DNA from: Guadua angustifolia
Taxonomy: Eukaryota; Streptophyta; Magnoliopsida; Poales; Poaceae
Assembly (NCBI GenBank): GCA_036346375.1
Contig: JAYEVE010000547.1
Span: 23,146-87,145 of the forward strand
Length of the DNA stretch: 64,000 nucleotides
Direction: 5' to 3'
The number at the start of each line of letters is the position of its first letter. Position 1 is the first letter of the stretch. A program made the translations under genes and the position numbers. The notes beneath the pieces are model-generated. The model was not told where the DNA came from and did no database searches. It worked only from the letters and a program-made list of their open reading frames with translations. This document shows, piece after piece, positions 10,320 to 21,135 of this stretch.

Positions 10320-11340
10320 TATTTTTTAAAAACTGCAGAAACACTATCAGATTTTTATAAAATTGTATATGCCTTATCATGATGTGAAAAATTTATGGTA
10401 CCATTCTAAGAAGTGTAGGATCATAAATAGAAATTTTCAAAATAACTGAACTTCATTTGTTATCTTTAAAAAAATTAAAAACTGAATGAATATAAGTAGG
10501 ACAGTAACCTTTTCAGAATTTTATAAATTTTCTCGAGTGTGATCAGGATCCAAAATTTTTATGAGAGCTTAATAATTGCCTCAGTATCATTCTATAAAAT
10601 TTATATTTTTTGTTTGCTCAATCATATCTATATATGTATTGAACTTCAATTGTTATACTTCAAAATAAAAATAGAAAGAACATAAATGGTATAGTGCACT
10701 TGTAAGAATTTTATAAATTTACTGGAGTGTGATCATGAGATCTTAAACATTTCCTTAGAACCCTTACGCAAAATTTTCAAAAATTTTAAACCTTTTTGAT
10801 TATTACAGCAAATATTTGTATTGATCATGAGGCTTTTATCAGGATGTAGCATTGTCAGAATTTTTGAAACTTGATCATCATATGAAAATTTAATAGAAAC
10901 ATTATTGGTATATCAGGAATATCCAAAAAAAATTTCAAAATTTTCTAACCTAGTTTATACTATTTTTCATTTGGTTGAAATTGGCTGGTATGGCTTTTAT
11001 CAGGATAGTAGCACTGTCTGAATTTTAAAAAATTCATGAAGCTTGATCATCATCTGAAAATTTTATGAGAACATTAGTGCTGCATCATAACCATGTACAA
11101 AAATTTCAAAATTCTCTAACATGGTTTGTTTCATTTTTCATTCGGTTCAAACTTTCCGGTCATCGTTTTATCAGAACAGTTGCAATGTTTGAATTTTTAA
11201 AAATTCGTCAGATTTTATAATCATCCAAAATTTTTCTGGGAATATGACTGATATGTCAGGAACCTCCAAAAAATTTTAAAATTTTTTGACGTCATTTGTA
11301 CTATTTTTTGCTTGGTGTAATTTTACCAAGATGATCTCAG
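10320..11340. repeat. Decayed AT-rich tandem repeats of about 165 bp
   Basis: The block TTTATCAG(G)A followed by a GCA(C/T)TGT-like word, then TTGATCATCAT(C)TGAAAATTT and AAAATTTCAAAATT(C)TCTAAC, recurs from about 10838, 10997 and 11166, with more diverged copies before. Related sequence (CTGATCATCATCTAAAAAT, GATAGTAGCACTATTAGA) fills 39640-40130, so the repeat marks a transposon family present twice in the window. Confidence 0.65.
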
Positions 11341-11418
11341 CTAAACCGACCAAAATTTCGTTTTTAAAATCCGTTTTTACGGTTCGTCTGGAATTTATCT
11401 GAAATTTCTAAATCTTAC

Positions 11419-12115
11419 TGTCGACGATTCGGGACAGGGTCCCCCGCCGAGCTTACTTGTTGAATGAGGGATCAACTTGGGGCCCCTTTTTCGCAAGGGT
11501 TATATGTCTGAGAGTATGCCGAGCAACGGAATGGGGTATGCGAGACAATCGTAAGGCACAGGGGATCGTTTTTTATCTGGTTCGGTCTCTTGGGGAGATA
11601 ACAACCCACGCCCAAGTGATTGCACTAGTACGTGAAACAGGGTTACAAGGCGCTTGCTCGGGAGCCTGGACAATCCTAGGAACTCTGAAGCGTGTGATAT
11701 GTATGAGGGTGTGTGTAGTACGTAGGTCCAACCCTTAATCCATCGTGGGAGGAGGTATTTATAGGGAATTACAGAGACAAATCATTTATTACAGGGGCGC
11801 ATCAGAGAGGACGACGTGATCAGGCGCGCGCACCCGCCGGTACCACGCGACATGGGTACAAGTGAGCGCAGACCAAGGCGGCGCGGACCATGGCGCCGCA
11901 GATCCCGTGTGCGATCTCGAGCGCTGCAAGATTTAATGCCACGTCCGCTTGTCGCGGGCCCCGAAAGCTGTCTTGCTCGGGACGACTTGATGGGGACGGG
12001 TAGCCCGTGAGCCGCTAAACGAAGATCGGTTTTGCTCGCGCCATCCGGCAAGAGCATGGTCGATTGGCGCCGGGTCTCGATGGTCGTCTTGGTACAGTAT
12101 ATCCAATCCCCGACA
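11419..12115 (-). mobile_element. Solo LTR of the 926-6221 retrotransposon family
   Basis: 697 bp, reading on the minus strand as an LTR that begins TGTCGGGGATTGGATATACT and ends TCGTCGACA, matching 926-1629 and 5530-6221 along its length. The 5-bp duplication CTTAC flanks it at 11414-11418 and 12116-12120, so it is the product of LTR-LTR recombination within one element. It sits inside the Mutator-like element 10078-12177 and is therefore the younger insertion. Apparent frames across it (11457-11738, 11782-12057) are not genes. Confidence 0.93.
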
Positions 12116-12186
12116 CTTACCGAGATTTTATTCTCCGACCATAGACGATATTTAGAGCAAAACGAGATTTAAATCCTTGCCTGACA

Positions 12187-12765
12187 GTGCACAGCGCTAT
12201 AAACAGTACTAACAGAAACAGTGAACAATACAGTACAAACGTGTTACATGCCGGCAAAATGACTAGCACCAATTATTATCCACCGATCCCAACTGTGTAA
12301 ACCGTCCATGAATAATTGCTGTCGTTTACTCGTAACATTTAACTTAGTTCTAGCCAGCTGTGAAATCTAGAGCAAACCAAGCACTAGCTCGCTGATCAAG
12401 CGGATCTGGCGACAAGACTCAAGAACATTTGGCACTCCTAATCATGGAGCGAAAGCATGATCTAAAATCAGGCACTGCTTTGGTTAGATTCAGAGGGATC
12501 GAGATCGAGGAGAATAAGGTGAGACATTGGCCTGACCCATGGACCCAGGGGGTCGGTCATATCGTACGTACCTGCCATTGCTCTGGTGCACAGCACCTTG
12601 CAGCATTATTTTGGATTTTTTCTGGTACGCGCATCAACTCGAGGAGCCCTACCCCCAGCCTGGAAAGCTGACGCAGTCCATAAAAAAAATGAAATGAAAA
12701 AGATCCAAGTGCAGAAGCATTGTATGTGAGATAATGACAGATTCATGCATGCAACTAGATGCATA
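12187..12765. other. Intergenic, no gene seen
   Basis: Single-copy looking sequence with an 80-codon open frame at 12429-12671 that has no recognisable domain and no splice or promoter context. I see nothing else. Confidence 0.4.
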
Positions 12766-13470
12766 CTATATATTAAAGTGGTAATGATAGATTATCGGCT
12801 CATGGTCGGTGCTACATCGTCTCGTAGAGGGGCTCTCTGAAAAATTAAAATTGCATTTAAGTTCTTTCAACGATTTTTTAATAAAATAGACTCAAAAAAT
12901 ATCAAAATTACGTTTAGATCCCTTTGCGGTTTACATTTAGATCCTCCTGGTGGTTTTTAGCGGAACGGATACCGGAAAAAATAAATTAAAAACCCACAAA
13001 AACCGAAAATACATAAAAAAGGCAGCCACGTTTTTCTAAAAAAAACACGCAGATTCATCGAAAGTTTACAGCAGCCCATGGATTCGTCGACTTGTCCTAA
13101 TCACGGTTTTCTAAAAAAAACACAGATTCGTCGAAAGTTTATAGCAGTCTATAGAGTTGCCGACGGGTCCTAACGACCCATTTTTTATAAAAAAAATATG
13201 AAAACCGAAAATACGACCAAATTTCCCAAATTACATAAAAAAAATAGCCACGGTTTTCTAAAAAAACACAGATTCGTCGAAAGTTTATAGCAGCTCATAG
13301 ATTCGCAGACGGGTTCTAACCGCGGTTTTCTAAAAAAACACAGATTCGTTAAAAGTTTATAGCAACTCATAGATTCGTCGACGGGTCCTAACGATCTTTT
13401 TTTAAAAAAAAACACGAAAACTGAAAATACGATCAAATTTTACACGTTGCATCATCGTGCGTGGTGCAGC
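12766..13470. mobile_element. Possible non-autonomous Helitron-like element
   Basis: The block starts near CTATATATTAAAGTGGTAATG and ends near GCAGCGTAGCGCGTTACTC, loosely like grass Helitron ends (a TC-TATA-ATTAAA start, and a GC hairpin followed by a CT-rich end). It holds the tandem units listed separately. The hallmarks are imperfect and there is no Rep/helicase, so this is a weak call. Confidence 0.25.
13028..13400. repeat. Four ~73-bp direct repeats in two pairs
   Basis: Units start near 13028, 13100, 13249 and 13322. Each contains TTTTCTAAAAAAAACAC, AGATTCGTCGAAAGTTTA and GATTCGTCGACGGGTCCTAA-like segments. A ~76-bp spacer with CGAAAATACGA(C/T)CAAATTT separates the pairs and recurs after the last unit, so the larger period is about 220 bp. 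Confidence 0.8.
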
Positions 13471-13960
13471 GTAGCGCGTTACTCTGGCCAATACTCAATT
13501 CATAGATGCTACATTATGGATATATGATATATAACAAATATGCAATGCATAAATAAAGTGAAAAGAAGAGCATAAGCATATAGATACTTTCTCGGTCCAA
13601 GTTTTGAACAGCCTTATTCGCAAATTTAAGTTACGTTTTATGTTTAATGTAAACCAGTGTAATGGTTTTTTTATAACTCTAATAAATATTTAAATTTATT
13701 TGATATTTTTCTATCTATATGAATTGGATATAGCACTTAGAGATAATAGTTAGAGGCAGCTACTTATTTTCATTATCTGTACGTCCAGTCTACAGAGGGA
13801 GCATTCGACAATGCATGCATGGAACCAAATAGAGTGCTTAGGTGCTATACTAGCCATCGATCTCTTTCCTTGAAGGAAAGAAAACCACGTGGTGTATTTC
13901 ATGTACCTGCGTCATCCACGTGATTAAAAAGGCAAGGGAAGCTTCCAGAAAATCCGTGGC
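13471..13960. other. Intergenic with a degenerate Stowaway-like piece
   Basis: 13587-13802 begins CTTTCTCGGTCCAAG after TA and ends GTCTACAGAGGGAG, the usual Stowaway terminal style, but the right TA duplication is missing (followed by CA). Otherwise no feature is seen. Confidence 0.4.
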
Positions 13961-16522
13961 TGTAGTGTAGGGTAGGTGAAATTGCCCCAAAATTTTCCAA
14001 ATGTTTTGTTTGAAATTTATTTGATTTTTCTAGATTTTATTTGAATTTATTTGAATCATTTTCGAAAACTTTTCCTTTTTAGAAACCCCTCCCCCAAAGC
14101 CTCCCCCTTCGAGAAAGGAGCCTCCCTGTCCTCTTGGCCTCCACTCTTGCCCATCCGGCCTCCGGCCCACCCCGCCCCCTCTCTATTCCCCTGGCCACCT
14201 CCCCGGCCCATCTCCCCCGGCCTCCTCGGGGCCGCCCTGACCGTGGCCGCCTCTTCGCCTTGACGCTCACGGCTTCACCCGTCTTTGCCACACACTGCCC
14301 CTCCTCGCCTCCGTCTTCCCAAGGTCCCATCACCCAAGGACTTCTGCGCGCCTTCCGCCGCTCAGGCTCTCGCCCCGCGCCCTCGCCCGGCCCGCTCTCC
14401 TCCTCCTCGCCACTATAAAAGCCTCCCCGCTCCCCCTGTTCTCCTCAGACTCGTCATGGTGAGTTCCTCTCCCCTCCCCACGCCTCCCCTCTCTCCGCCC
14501 TCACGCGCCCCGCCTTCTTTCCCAGCTCTGGCCGCGCCTTCCACCCCACGACCCCATCCGTCCTGCCTCCCCCCCTCCCACTCGGCCTCTTCCCCACTCG
14601 CCCCACCCATCACTCCCGCCCCTCGGCCTGTCGGCCTCCCTCAAGATGGGCCAAATTTCATTTCACTGTGTGGACCATTTTTTCTTTTTTTGATTTTTCA
14701 AATTTTCAGATTTTCAATAAATCCGAAAATCATTTAAAAATTTCAGAAAAATCCTAAAAATTTCCAAAAATCAAAAAATACATAAAATAACTATTCTTAA
14801 CCAGTTCGAGCCGCTTAGTCCAAAAACGGCCTCTGTTTTACCAAACAAAGCCCCCAAAATTCTCAACATCCCTAAAATACCCTTCCGACCTGTTTCCGGC
14901 TCTCCTCTTCGATTTATTTTCTATTTTCTTTTCCTTTTATTGTTTTATGTATTTATTTTACTGGGTTTTGTTTCTTTGCGCTATATTTGATGTCGGAGTA
15001 GTGCTAGGAACAAGACCAGAGTAGGAGCAAGATTTTAGAGCCGCATCAGAGTAGGAGCTGCTCGAGACCTGGCCAAGACTTGACTTTTCCCGCTTAGGAG
15101 ACCTCTCAATCTCGCAAAGCAAGCCACACCCCTTGAACATCTTGAACCCGTTTTAATATAGTAATATGTATCTTTTTATCGCATTATTCCTAATATATTA
15201 GAAAACTAAAAAGAAGATAATTTGGAATGACATGGTTAGTTATAATCCACCCCCCTTGTTAAACCTGTTGTTAAACCTTAAGCCCTTTTTTAACCTTAGA
15301 CTATAATTATTGAACCACCGTAGATTAGCTGTTAATAGTTTTTCACTCTAGTTTTTATTTAAAAATCTCTGAGTAGTGGCTCGGGGTGCTTTTAAAAAAT
15401 TGTTGCGGTTAGGGGGACAGTGTTGGGCTACCCACGTGAGGTGGATGTTGGTCTGACCCCCGACCGATGACAAAGCGAGGTATGATTTGGCAGTTGGTAC
15501 AGTGGGTACCAGGGCTTGTGGTATATAATTGGCTGAGTCTCTGGCACTTAAGGACCAATCCCTTGGGCAAAGTAAATAACTTCAATCCCCGCTCAACCAT
15601 AGGTTGGGCCGGTCAGCCTTGTTGACCTGTTCCAACATAGCTCAGTACCTTGTACTTCCTCTTGGAATACCTATAGGGGGCAACTACTATTATTGTAAGA
15701 AGAATGGATCGCAGAGTGATCGAGGTGGAACGGGAATGAAGAAGCTATTTATCGGTTCTCACAACAATAGGCATCCACAGTAGTCAGATCGTGTCTCCCG
15801 CTATGGCCAGTGGGTCCTAAAGATTGTGGATCCTCAAAACCTACTAGATAGGGGCTAAAGAGGGGAAGTCTAACAAAAAGCTATGATCATCTCGGTCCGT
15901 CAGTATGCATTTAAGTTGCATGTCAATCGCGTGGCACTAACGGTCACAGATATCTTGTGGGTAAAGTTGAGCAGCTCTACAGAGTAATCTTGACAGCATT
16001 CGAATACGTCGTGCTTCCGGTTATTGAAGCTAAGTTAATCTAGAGTGATGCCCATAATTGAGCTCAAGTAGTTTTCCAATTTTGGAACTTGTCGTAAAGT
16101 TGAACTTTGTAAAAATCCCTTGATATTACCTGATATTTGGTTTGTGTTTCAAATGTAAATAAAACTATAATTTAAATCTTACATCCACAATTTCTAAAAC
16201 CTGTGCTTACCCTTGTTATTCCCTGCATGTAATATTCAGAATCCCTTGTGTAGCTTGTTGAGTATTGTTGTGTACTCACCTTTACTTCCTATTCTATTTT
16301 AGATTTTCAAGAAGTCGGCGACTTCCAGGAGATCGTAGATGGAGACGGTGTTTGGGTCTAGGTCTTAGTCTATTGCTTGAGCTTTCCTGTGGGAGTTTCT
16401 GTATAGTATCTAATGCAAGCCACACTTTTTTTTTTGTAAAACTCTAGCCGTTAGGCCTTAATTATCCATAAAGCGGTTGGATTTCGTTCTTATGTCTGGC
16501 AATAATTACTTGATTCCCGACA
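13961..16522 (+). mobile_element. Large LTR-like unit, probably a decayed gypsy solo LTR
   Basis: The segment starts TGTAGTGTAGGGTAGG and ends GATTCCCGACA, giving TG...CA borders and about 2.56 kb. It contains a C-rich upstream zone, a TATA box, and a long AT-rich tail with no stable reading frame, as in large plant gypsy LTRs. I see no matching 5-bp duplication (GTGGC on the left, GCTAA on the right) and no PBS after it, so it is either old, formed by recombination between two insertions, or mis-bounded. The proline-rich frames at 14051-14737 follow from C-rich composition and are not called as genes. Confidence 0.5.
14414..14420 (+). promoter_or_regulatory. TATA box in a C-rich promoter-like zone
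   Basis: TATAAAA in the context CCACTATAAAAGCCTCCCC, following ~350 bp of C/T-rich DNA. The first ATG downstream is in GTCATGGTGAGTTCC, where GTGAGT could also be a splice donor. It is best read as the U3 promoter of the LTR-like unit; a host promoter captured here cannot be ruled out. Confidence 0.45.
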
Positions 16523-16630
16523 GCTAAAATATTAGATAGCTGTTGAGGTATTTAAACACACCCCTTAAAAAGAGCGATCCGTCACAGTAGAGCTTTCCAA
16601 GAACCATCGTAACCTAAGGCTCTTTTGATT

Positions 16631-17003
16631 GGCAACATATCCTGTGCACACAGACTTTTCGTGTACACACCGTGCACACCAACTAACAAAAGTTACGAAA
16701 AATTCTGAAAAAAATTGTAGATGTACTTCATAGATTGCTCTACCTATGTATGAAGTTTCAAGATCAAATTCATTATGTATCGAGAGTAACAAAAAAGAGA
16801 AAATTCTGACAAGTTTAAACTTGTCAGAATTTTCTCTTTTTTGTAACTCTTGAAATATAATGAATTTGAACCTACAATTTTATACATAGGTAGAGTAATC
16901 TATGAAGTACATCTACAATTTTTTTCAATAATTTTTGTCACTTTTGTTAGTTGGTGTGCACGGTGTGTACACGAAAAGATCTGTGTGCACAGGATACGTT
17001 GCC
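16631..17003. mobile_element. Foldback Mutator-type MITE, 373 bp
   Basis: Almost the whole element is an inverted repeat: left arm 16631-16815, right arm 16816-17003, meeting at AAACTTGTCAGAATTTTC. Ends are GGCAACATATCC and, inverted, GGCAACGTATCC. The 9-bp duplication CTTTTGATT lies at 16622-16630 and 17004-17012. A diverged relative is at 29046-29425. Confidence 0.93.
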
Positions 17004-17308
17004 CTTTTGATTTGGAGGATTTTTGCAGCAAAAACGCAGGTGACTGGAAACTGTGTGTTATTTTATTTTTTGCTAGTTGACTCAAATGAGATTACTATCC
17101 ACTGTCCCAAAAACCAAAATTAACTCCTCTACACGTTCATATCTTTTTCCTACGGACCAATCAAACTGTAATTTCTATAGAATTTTTATGTTTTTCAAAC
17201 TCTGTTTTGTACTCACTATCTTATTATGTTTGTCAGGTAGAATTTCTATGTTTTTTAACTCTCAGTTTTACACCTATAATTCTATTATATTCCTACGTTT
17301 TCCCTATT

Positions 17309-17470
17309 CACTACAAGAAACAGGGAAAAATTCGTGGGTTTTTTTAAATTCGTGGGCTAAAGAAAAACCCACGAATTTATATATTTAAATTCGTCGGTTT
17401 TTAAAAAACCCACGTATTTAATTAAATTCGTGAGCCAAAAACAAACCCACGAATTTATAGTTTAAATTCG
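17309..17470 (+). repeat. Left TIR and subterminal repeats of the CACTA element
   Basis: The CACTACAAGAAACAGGG terminus is followed by at least six copies of AAATTCGTGGGTTTTT or its complement AACCCACGAATTTA. In CACTA elements such subterminal motifs are binding sites for the accessory transposition protein. Confidence 0.85.
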
Positions 17471-17950
17471 ACGGTTTATCAACCTAGCGACGATTTCCGC
17501 TAAATTGGCTTACCGCCTTTCCCACTTAATTTAATCTGTCTTGACCTAGCCCACGCTCCTCTCTCTCTTCGCTCGCCTCTCACACCCGCTCTCTCTCTGT
17601 TCGCTCGCCGCCGCGTTTCACTGTTTCACGCCCTTGCTGCCGCGCGCCCGCTTGCGCCACGGCTTCCCGACCCTCGCCTGCTGGCCGCCGCTTCGCCACG
17701 CAACACGTCAGACCGCTTCGCCATAAGCGCAGCTCGCCACGCCGTCTCGATCGCCGTCACGGCTACTTCAAAGCCGCCCCTATCGCCGACCACCTTTGCA
17801 GCGCTTCAGCCGCCGCCTTCATCGCCGACCTCCAGCGCCGCCCCATCGCCGACCTCCCAGCGCCAGGCCCGCCAAAGCCGCCGCCCATTACACCCCGCCA
17901 CGCATGCACGACGCCCAGATTCCGACGAGCTGCCATTTCGCAGTAAAATG
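17471..17950 (+). other. GC-rich leader of the CACTA element
   Basis: About 400 bp rich in C and G, with CTCTCTCTTCGCTCGCC-like runs followed by GCCGCC-rich sequence, ending near GCCATTTCGCAG before the AT-rich interior. The composition and position just inside the subterminal repeats suggest the promoter/5' UTR or first exon of the element's transcript. There is no long ATG-started frame. Confidence 0.4.
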
Positions 17951-18210
17951 ATTTATTCGCTTGAAAATGGTGTAGAGCAGATTACATTGATACCGTTGTC
18001 ATGTCGATTAGTGGCACAATGAAATAGCCGATGCCGATATAGCTTGTTCCTTCTTATTTGTCATCTTCAATTTAACCAATCAAGACTCAATTTCAACGTT
18101 GTTTATAGCATTTTCGTAACCTTACAAGTGATCTGTAATTTTATCCAAGGAAATTACCCATCATTGTAGTCCGAAAATGAAAGTAACACTCTCTTCATGT
18201 ATTCAACAAT

Positions 18211-19521
18211 TTAAACGTAGTTCAATATAAACAGAGTTCCTGCCAAGCTAAATGATACCGGCGCAAGGTCACCAATTCTTTAGTTTAGGTCTGCAAGCCT
18301 AGTGCCCTCGACTTCAAGTGTATAGCGAAGAAGAGTAGCCATAGCCGCACAATGGAATCAAGAATCGATCGTCTACTTTCCGGCTCATTTATTATATATA
18401 TTCTAACTTAATAACCTACTTCCTTGTCACGTATAGTAAGGTATTCTATCAAGACTTTATTTTCCACTTTGAAACCCTATGCTACAGAGTCGCCACTTAG
18501 TACCTAAACTACACTAAAAACAATTTTGTCATAGCTTGGCTCGACAAAGGTCCGCCCTTCTCCAAATTTTGAATCTTGGCCGAAAGCGCTTAGCTTAATA
18601 CTTAAACCGATCTCTAGTCGCCAAGAGAACTAAATCTGCCTAGTTTCGACATGTATCGGTAACAACCTCGAGGAAAGTAGAGCGGATGGATAGCAAATAC
18701 GTAATTGTCTCTATATCTACCAGGTATAAATAGAAAGATATCTATTATACAGAGCCTATAGCCCTATCTATATCGTTAGCTCGTTATTAAGGGGATTAGA
18801 TATTCGAATTAGATAGAAGGCCTCCTTTCATTTTGTGACTAAGAGAAAGCTTGAAAGGGGACTGGCCTGGAAGTAATGATATGGTGGACTGCTTATGAAT
18901 CAATAGGAGCAGGCAGACTCTAAGGTACAGCTTTTTTCTCATACTCAAAGGAAACAAGAGACTGAAAGGGCTTAAAAAAAAAGTACTATGAATTGAATGG
19001 ATTGCCCATTTAATTTACCCTTTTTTGCTTGTAAATGTCTAGCTTTAAGATTCACTTTGCTCAGAGAAGGTTGAGTGATCCTCATTAAAATAGAGAATGG
19101 AAAGCATTCATTCAAGAGAAGAAGTCATTTAGGAAGCATTCAAGTATTGCATGCTCACAACAATTTTTGTAATTAGGATTTCTTTTTCAGTATTTATTCA
19201 CCCCTTAATGTAGTGCCATTTGTCTTCTTCCCTCGAACTTTCTACCTAGGCAAAAGAATGAATTAGGAAAGTCCGAGTCCATCCAATCTTGTTTTCAATG
19301 GCCCACATCCACTTGATTCTCGCCCAAATCTATGCTATGATAAATCAGATACCCTACCCAATCAACTCAAAACTCAGAAAGTAAAGGGAGCGTGTTGTTC
19401 GATACTTTGGTAGAACATCCCAAAATGAAGGCATCTGGTTTGAAGACTTGTTCAAACCAAGAATCATCATAATATACAAAATCGATCTCGAAGGAATTTA
19501 AACCGTAGTTCAATATAATCA
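18211..19521. other. 1.3 kb segment between ~22-bp direct repeats inside the CACTA element
   Basis: TTTAAACGTAGTTCAATATAA ends near 18231 and an almost identical copy with one extra C (TTTAAACCGTAGTTCAATATA) lies near 19498-19518. The sequence between them has a different texture from the rest of the element: it is non-repetitive, of mixed composition and without grass-type GC skew. It resembles plant mitochondrial intergenic DNA in style, but I cannot prove that without a search. A 62-codon minus frame at 19367-19555 has no recognised product. Confidence 0.4.
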
Positions 19522-19739
19522 AATCGCTTAACTTTTTAGACCGATAATGATACATCTCGCTCTAGTTGTTTTAAACTTCCATGTTGCCTATATCATACAT
19601 ATTTTTCCCTCCATATATGTTTATTTTGCAAATCTATTGACATAGCAATCTGTTTATTCACGTGATATGGTATATATATTTTTATTCTCTTCGCCGCTGT
19701 ATATAACGTTAGAGTTTAGGGTTTGCATCGAACAAGAGA

Positions 19740-21135
19740 GAGCCTAGGCGTCACCCGTTTGGAACGGCGATCTCACATTTGCTTGTGAGGTGCGCGGTTC
19801 CTAATTGTCCAACAGATTTTGGACGCCCGAGAATGTTGGTTGTTGCATGGGGCCCGTGGACGTGCGAGCGATCCGAACGTGATTTCGCCGATAACCTGTT
19901 GTTCTCCGACGCACCAAAGATCAGCGTGCGCTTGGAGAACAATGGGTTATGCCGCCAAATTTCGCTCGTTGAGTCATGGTTGAGTCAGCAGGATAGATTC
20001 GCGCCCACAACCGAAGCACGGGCGTTGAAGAATAACGTGGAAGGAAACGAAGACAACCAAACATGTCGTATGCAATCTGGCAGGCTTCGGGTGAGTTTAT
20101 GCTACGTATTTATTCTATTTGAGTATTTGCTTTAAATGCAAATACAATTTGACAATGTGTAATCTATGCAGAGAGGTTCCGCTTGAGAACGAAGACGACA
20201 TAACATCGTGAAGAAGGCCAAAAGCGCCTTCAATAGGGCGGCACAAAAGGTTGTCGGAGATTCGTTCAAAGAATGCACGGATTCAAGCCGCCATCCATTT
20301 TACAAGAGGGTGAAGAAGGTGAATATGAGAAGACCAGAGGCGAGGAGGATACACCGATGAACAAGAGTATCTCCGAGCTCTACGATTGATAATGAAGGAC
20401 ATGGAGGCTTGGAGGTGGATGTGCCGGTACTGGGCGTCGGTGGATTTTCAAGAAAAATCAAATAGAAATCGAGGGAACTGAAGAAGTAGAATGGGGAAGC
20501 ACAAGTACGGCGCAGACGGACACATTGGCCTAGAGCAACGCATGGTAAGTATCGGTATTATAATTGTTAGCGAATTTGTCACTATGTTTCTAACTTTGCA
20601 ACCAGAGGTCAAAGTGGGAGTACTCCCACTTTTGTCGGTTTACATCCGGGGCACCAAGGCGAGGATCCACAGAACCCGGATGCTTTGTGCGATTTACCAA
20701 AGCTATCGCGAGGATGGTAAGTATAAATGACACAATATGTTTGTGCAAATTTACATCCGGAGCACCAATATGCTGTTTTGCGACGCTATATGCAGAAGAA
20801 ATGACACAACGTCATGGGCCGGAGTTTGATTGGAGGGCCGCGACGGTCGATGTGGAAGCGTTGTACCATGCCGGAGGGGGCCTAAAGCATGGGAGGTTCG
20901 TTAATAAAACTGATTTTTATTGTTTTCGCTTCTTAATAACAAAAATGTTGCATGGTCACATTTCAAAGATATATCGCTTTGTAGGTGGGCCATGGGGACG
21001 GAGTTGTGGATCGCGATCGCCGCCCACGAGGCTCGACTTGCCACGGGGAGTATTGCCGCTTGCCGAGGACCACACGGAAGCACAAGCGCAGGAGGATGCT
21101 CGCCAAGTGCGAGAGGAGGCTCGCTAAGCGAGAGG
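19740..21135 (+). pseudogene. Decayed CACTA accessory gene (Transposase_24 / TNP1-like)
   Basis: Exon-like pieces separated by AT-rich introns run along the plus strand. One near 19779-20095 has AWGPWTCERSERDFADNL. Another near 20640-20720 resembles the HLRG-TKA zone of these proteins. A third near 20801-21135 contains AATVDVEALYHAGGGLKHGR, then GHGDGVVDRDRRPRGS, then a basic repeat RRLAKREEARQARG. The GGGLKHGR...GHGDG order followed by an arginine-rich tail is typical of the Ptta/En/Spm accessory protein of grass CACTA elements, which binds subterminal repeats. Stops and frame changes interrupt it (for example between 20135 and 20490), and I cannot join it into one frame, so it is called a pseudogene. 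The family assignment is from memory of the motif style. Confidence 0.5.

Larger units (their letters stand above)
10078..12177. mobile_element. Non-autonomous Mutator-like element, interrupted by a solo LTR
   Basis: The left end reads CCAAGGATTAAAATCTCG and the right end, inverted, AGGATTTAAATCTCG. The 9-mer TGCCTGACA lies at both 10069-10077 and 12178-12186, a Mutator-style 9-bp duplication. Without the solo LTR and its duplicated 5 bp the element is about 1.4 kb. No transposase is visible. The interior is AT-rich and made largely of decayed ~165-bp repeats. The two TIRs differ by 2-3 bases at the extreme end, so the exact termini are tentative. Confidence 0.7.

Noticed and set aside
14051..14737. 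Proline-rich frames of 70-150 codons
   Set aside because: C-rich DNA in an LTR-like unit gives long PPS-rich frames in several phases; no codon bias or domain.
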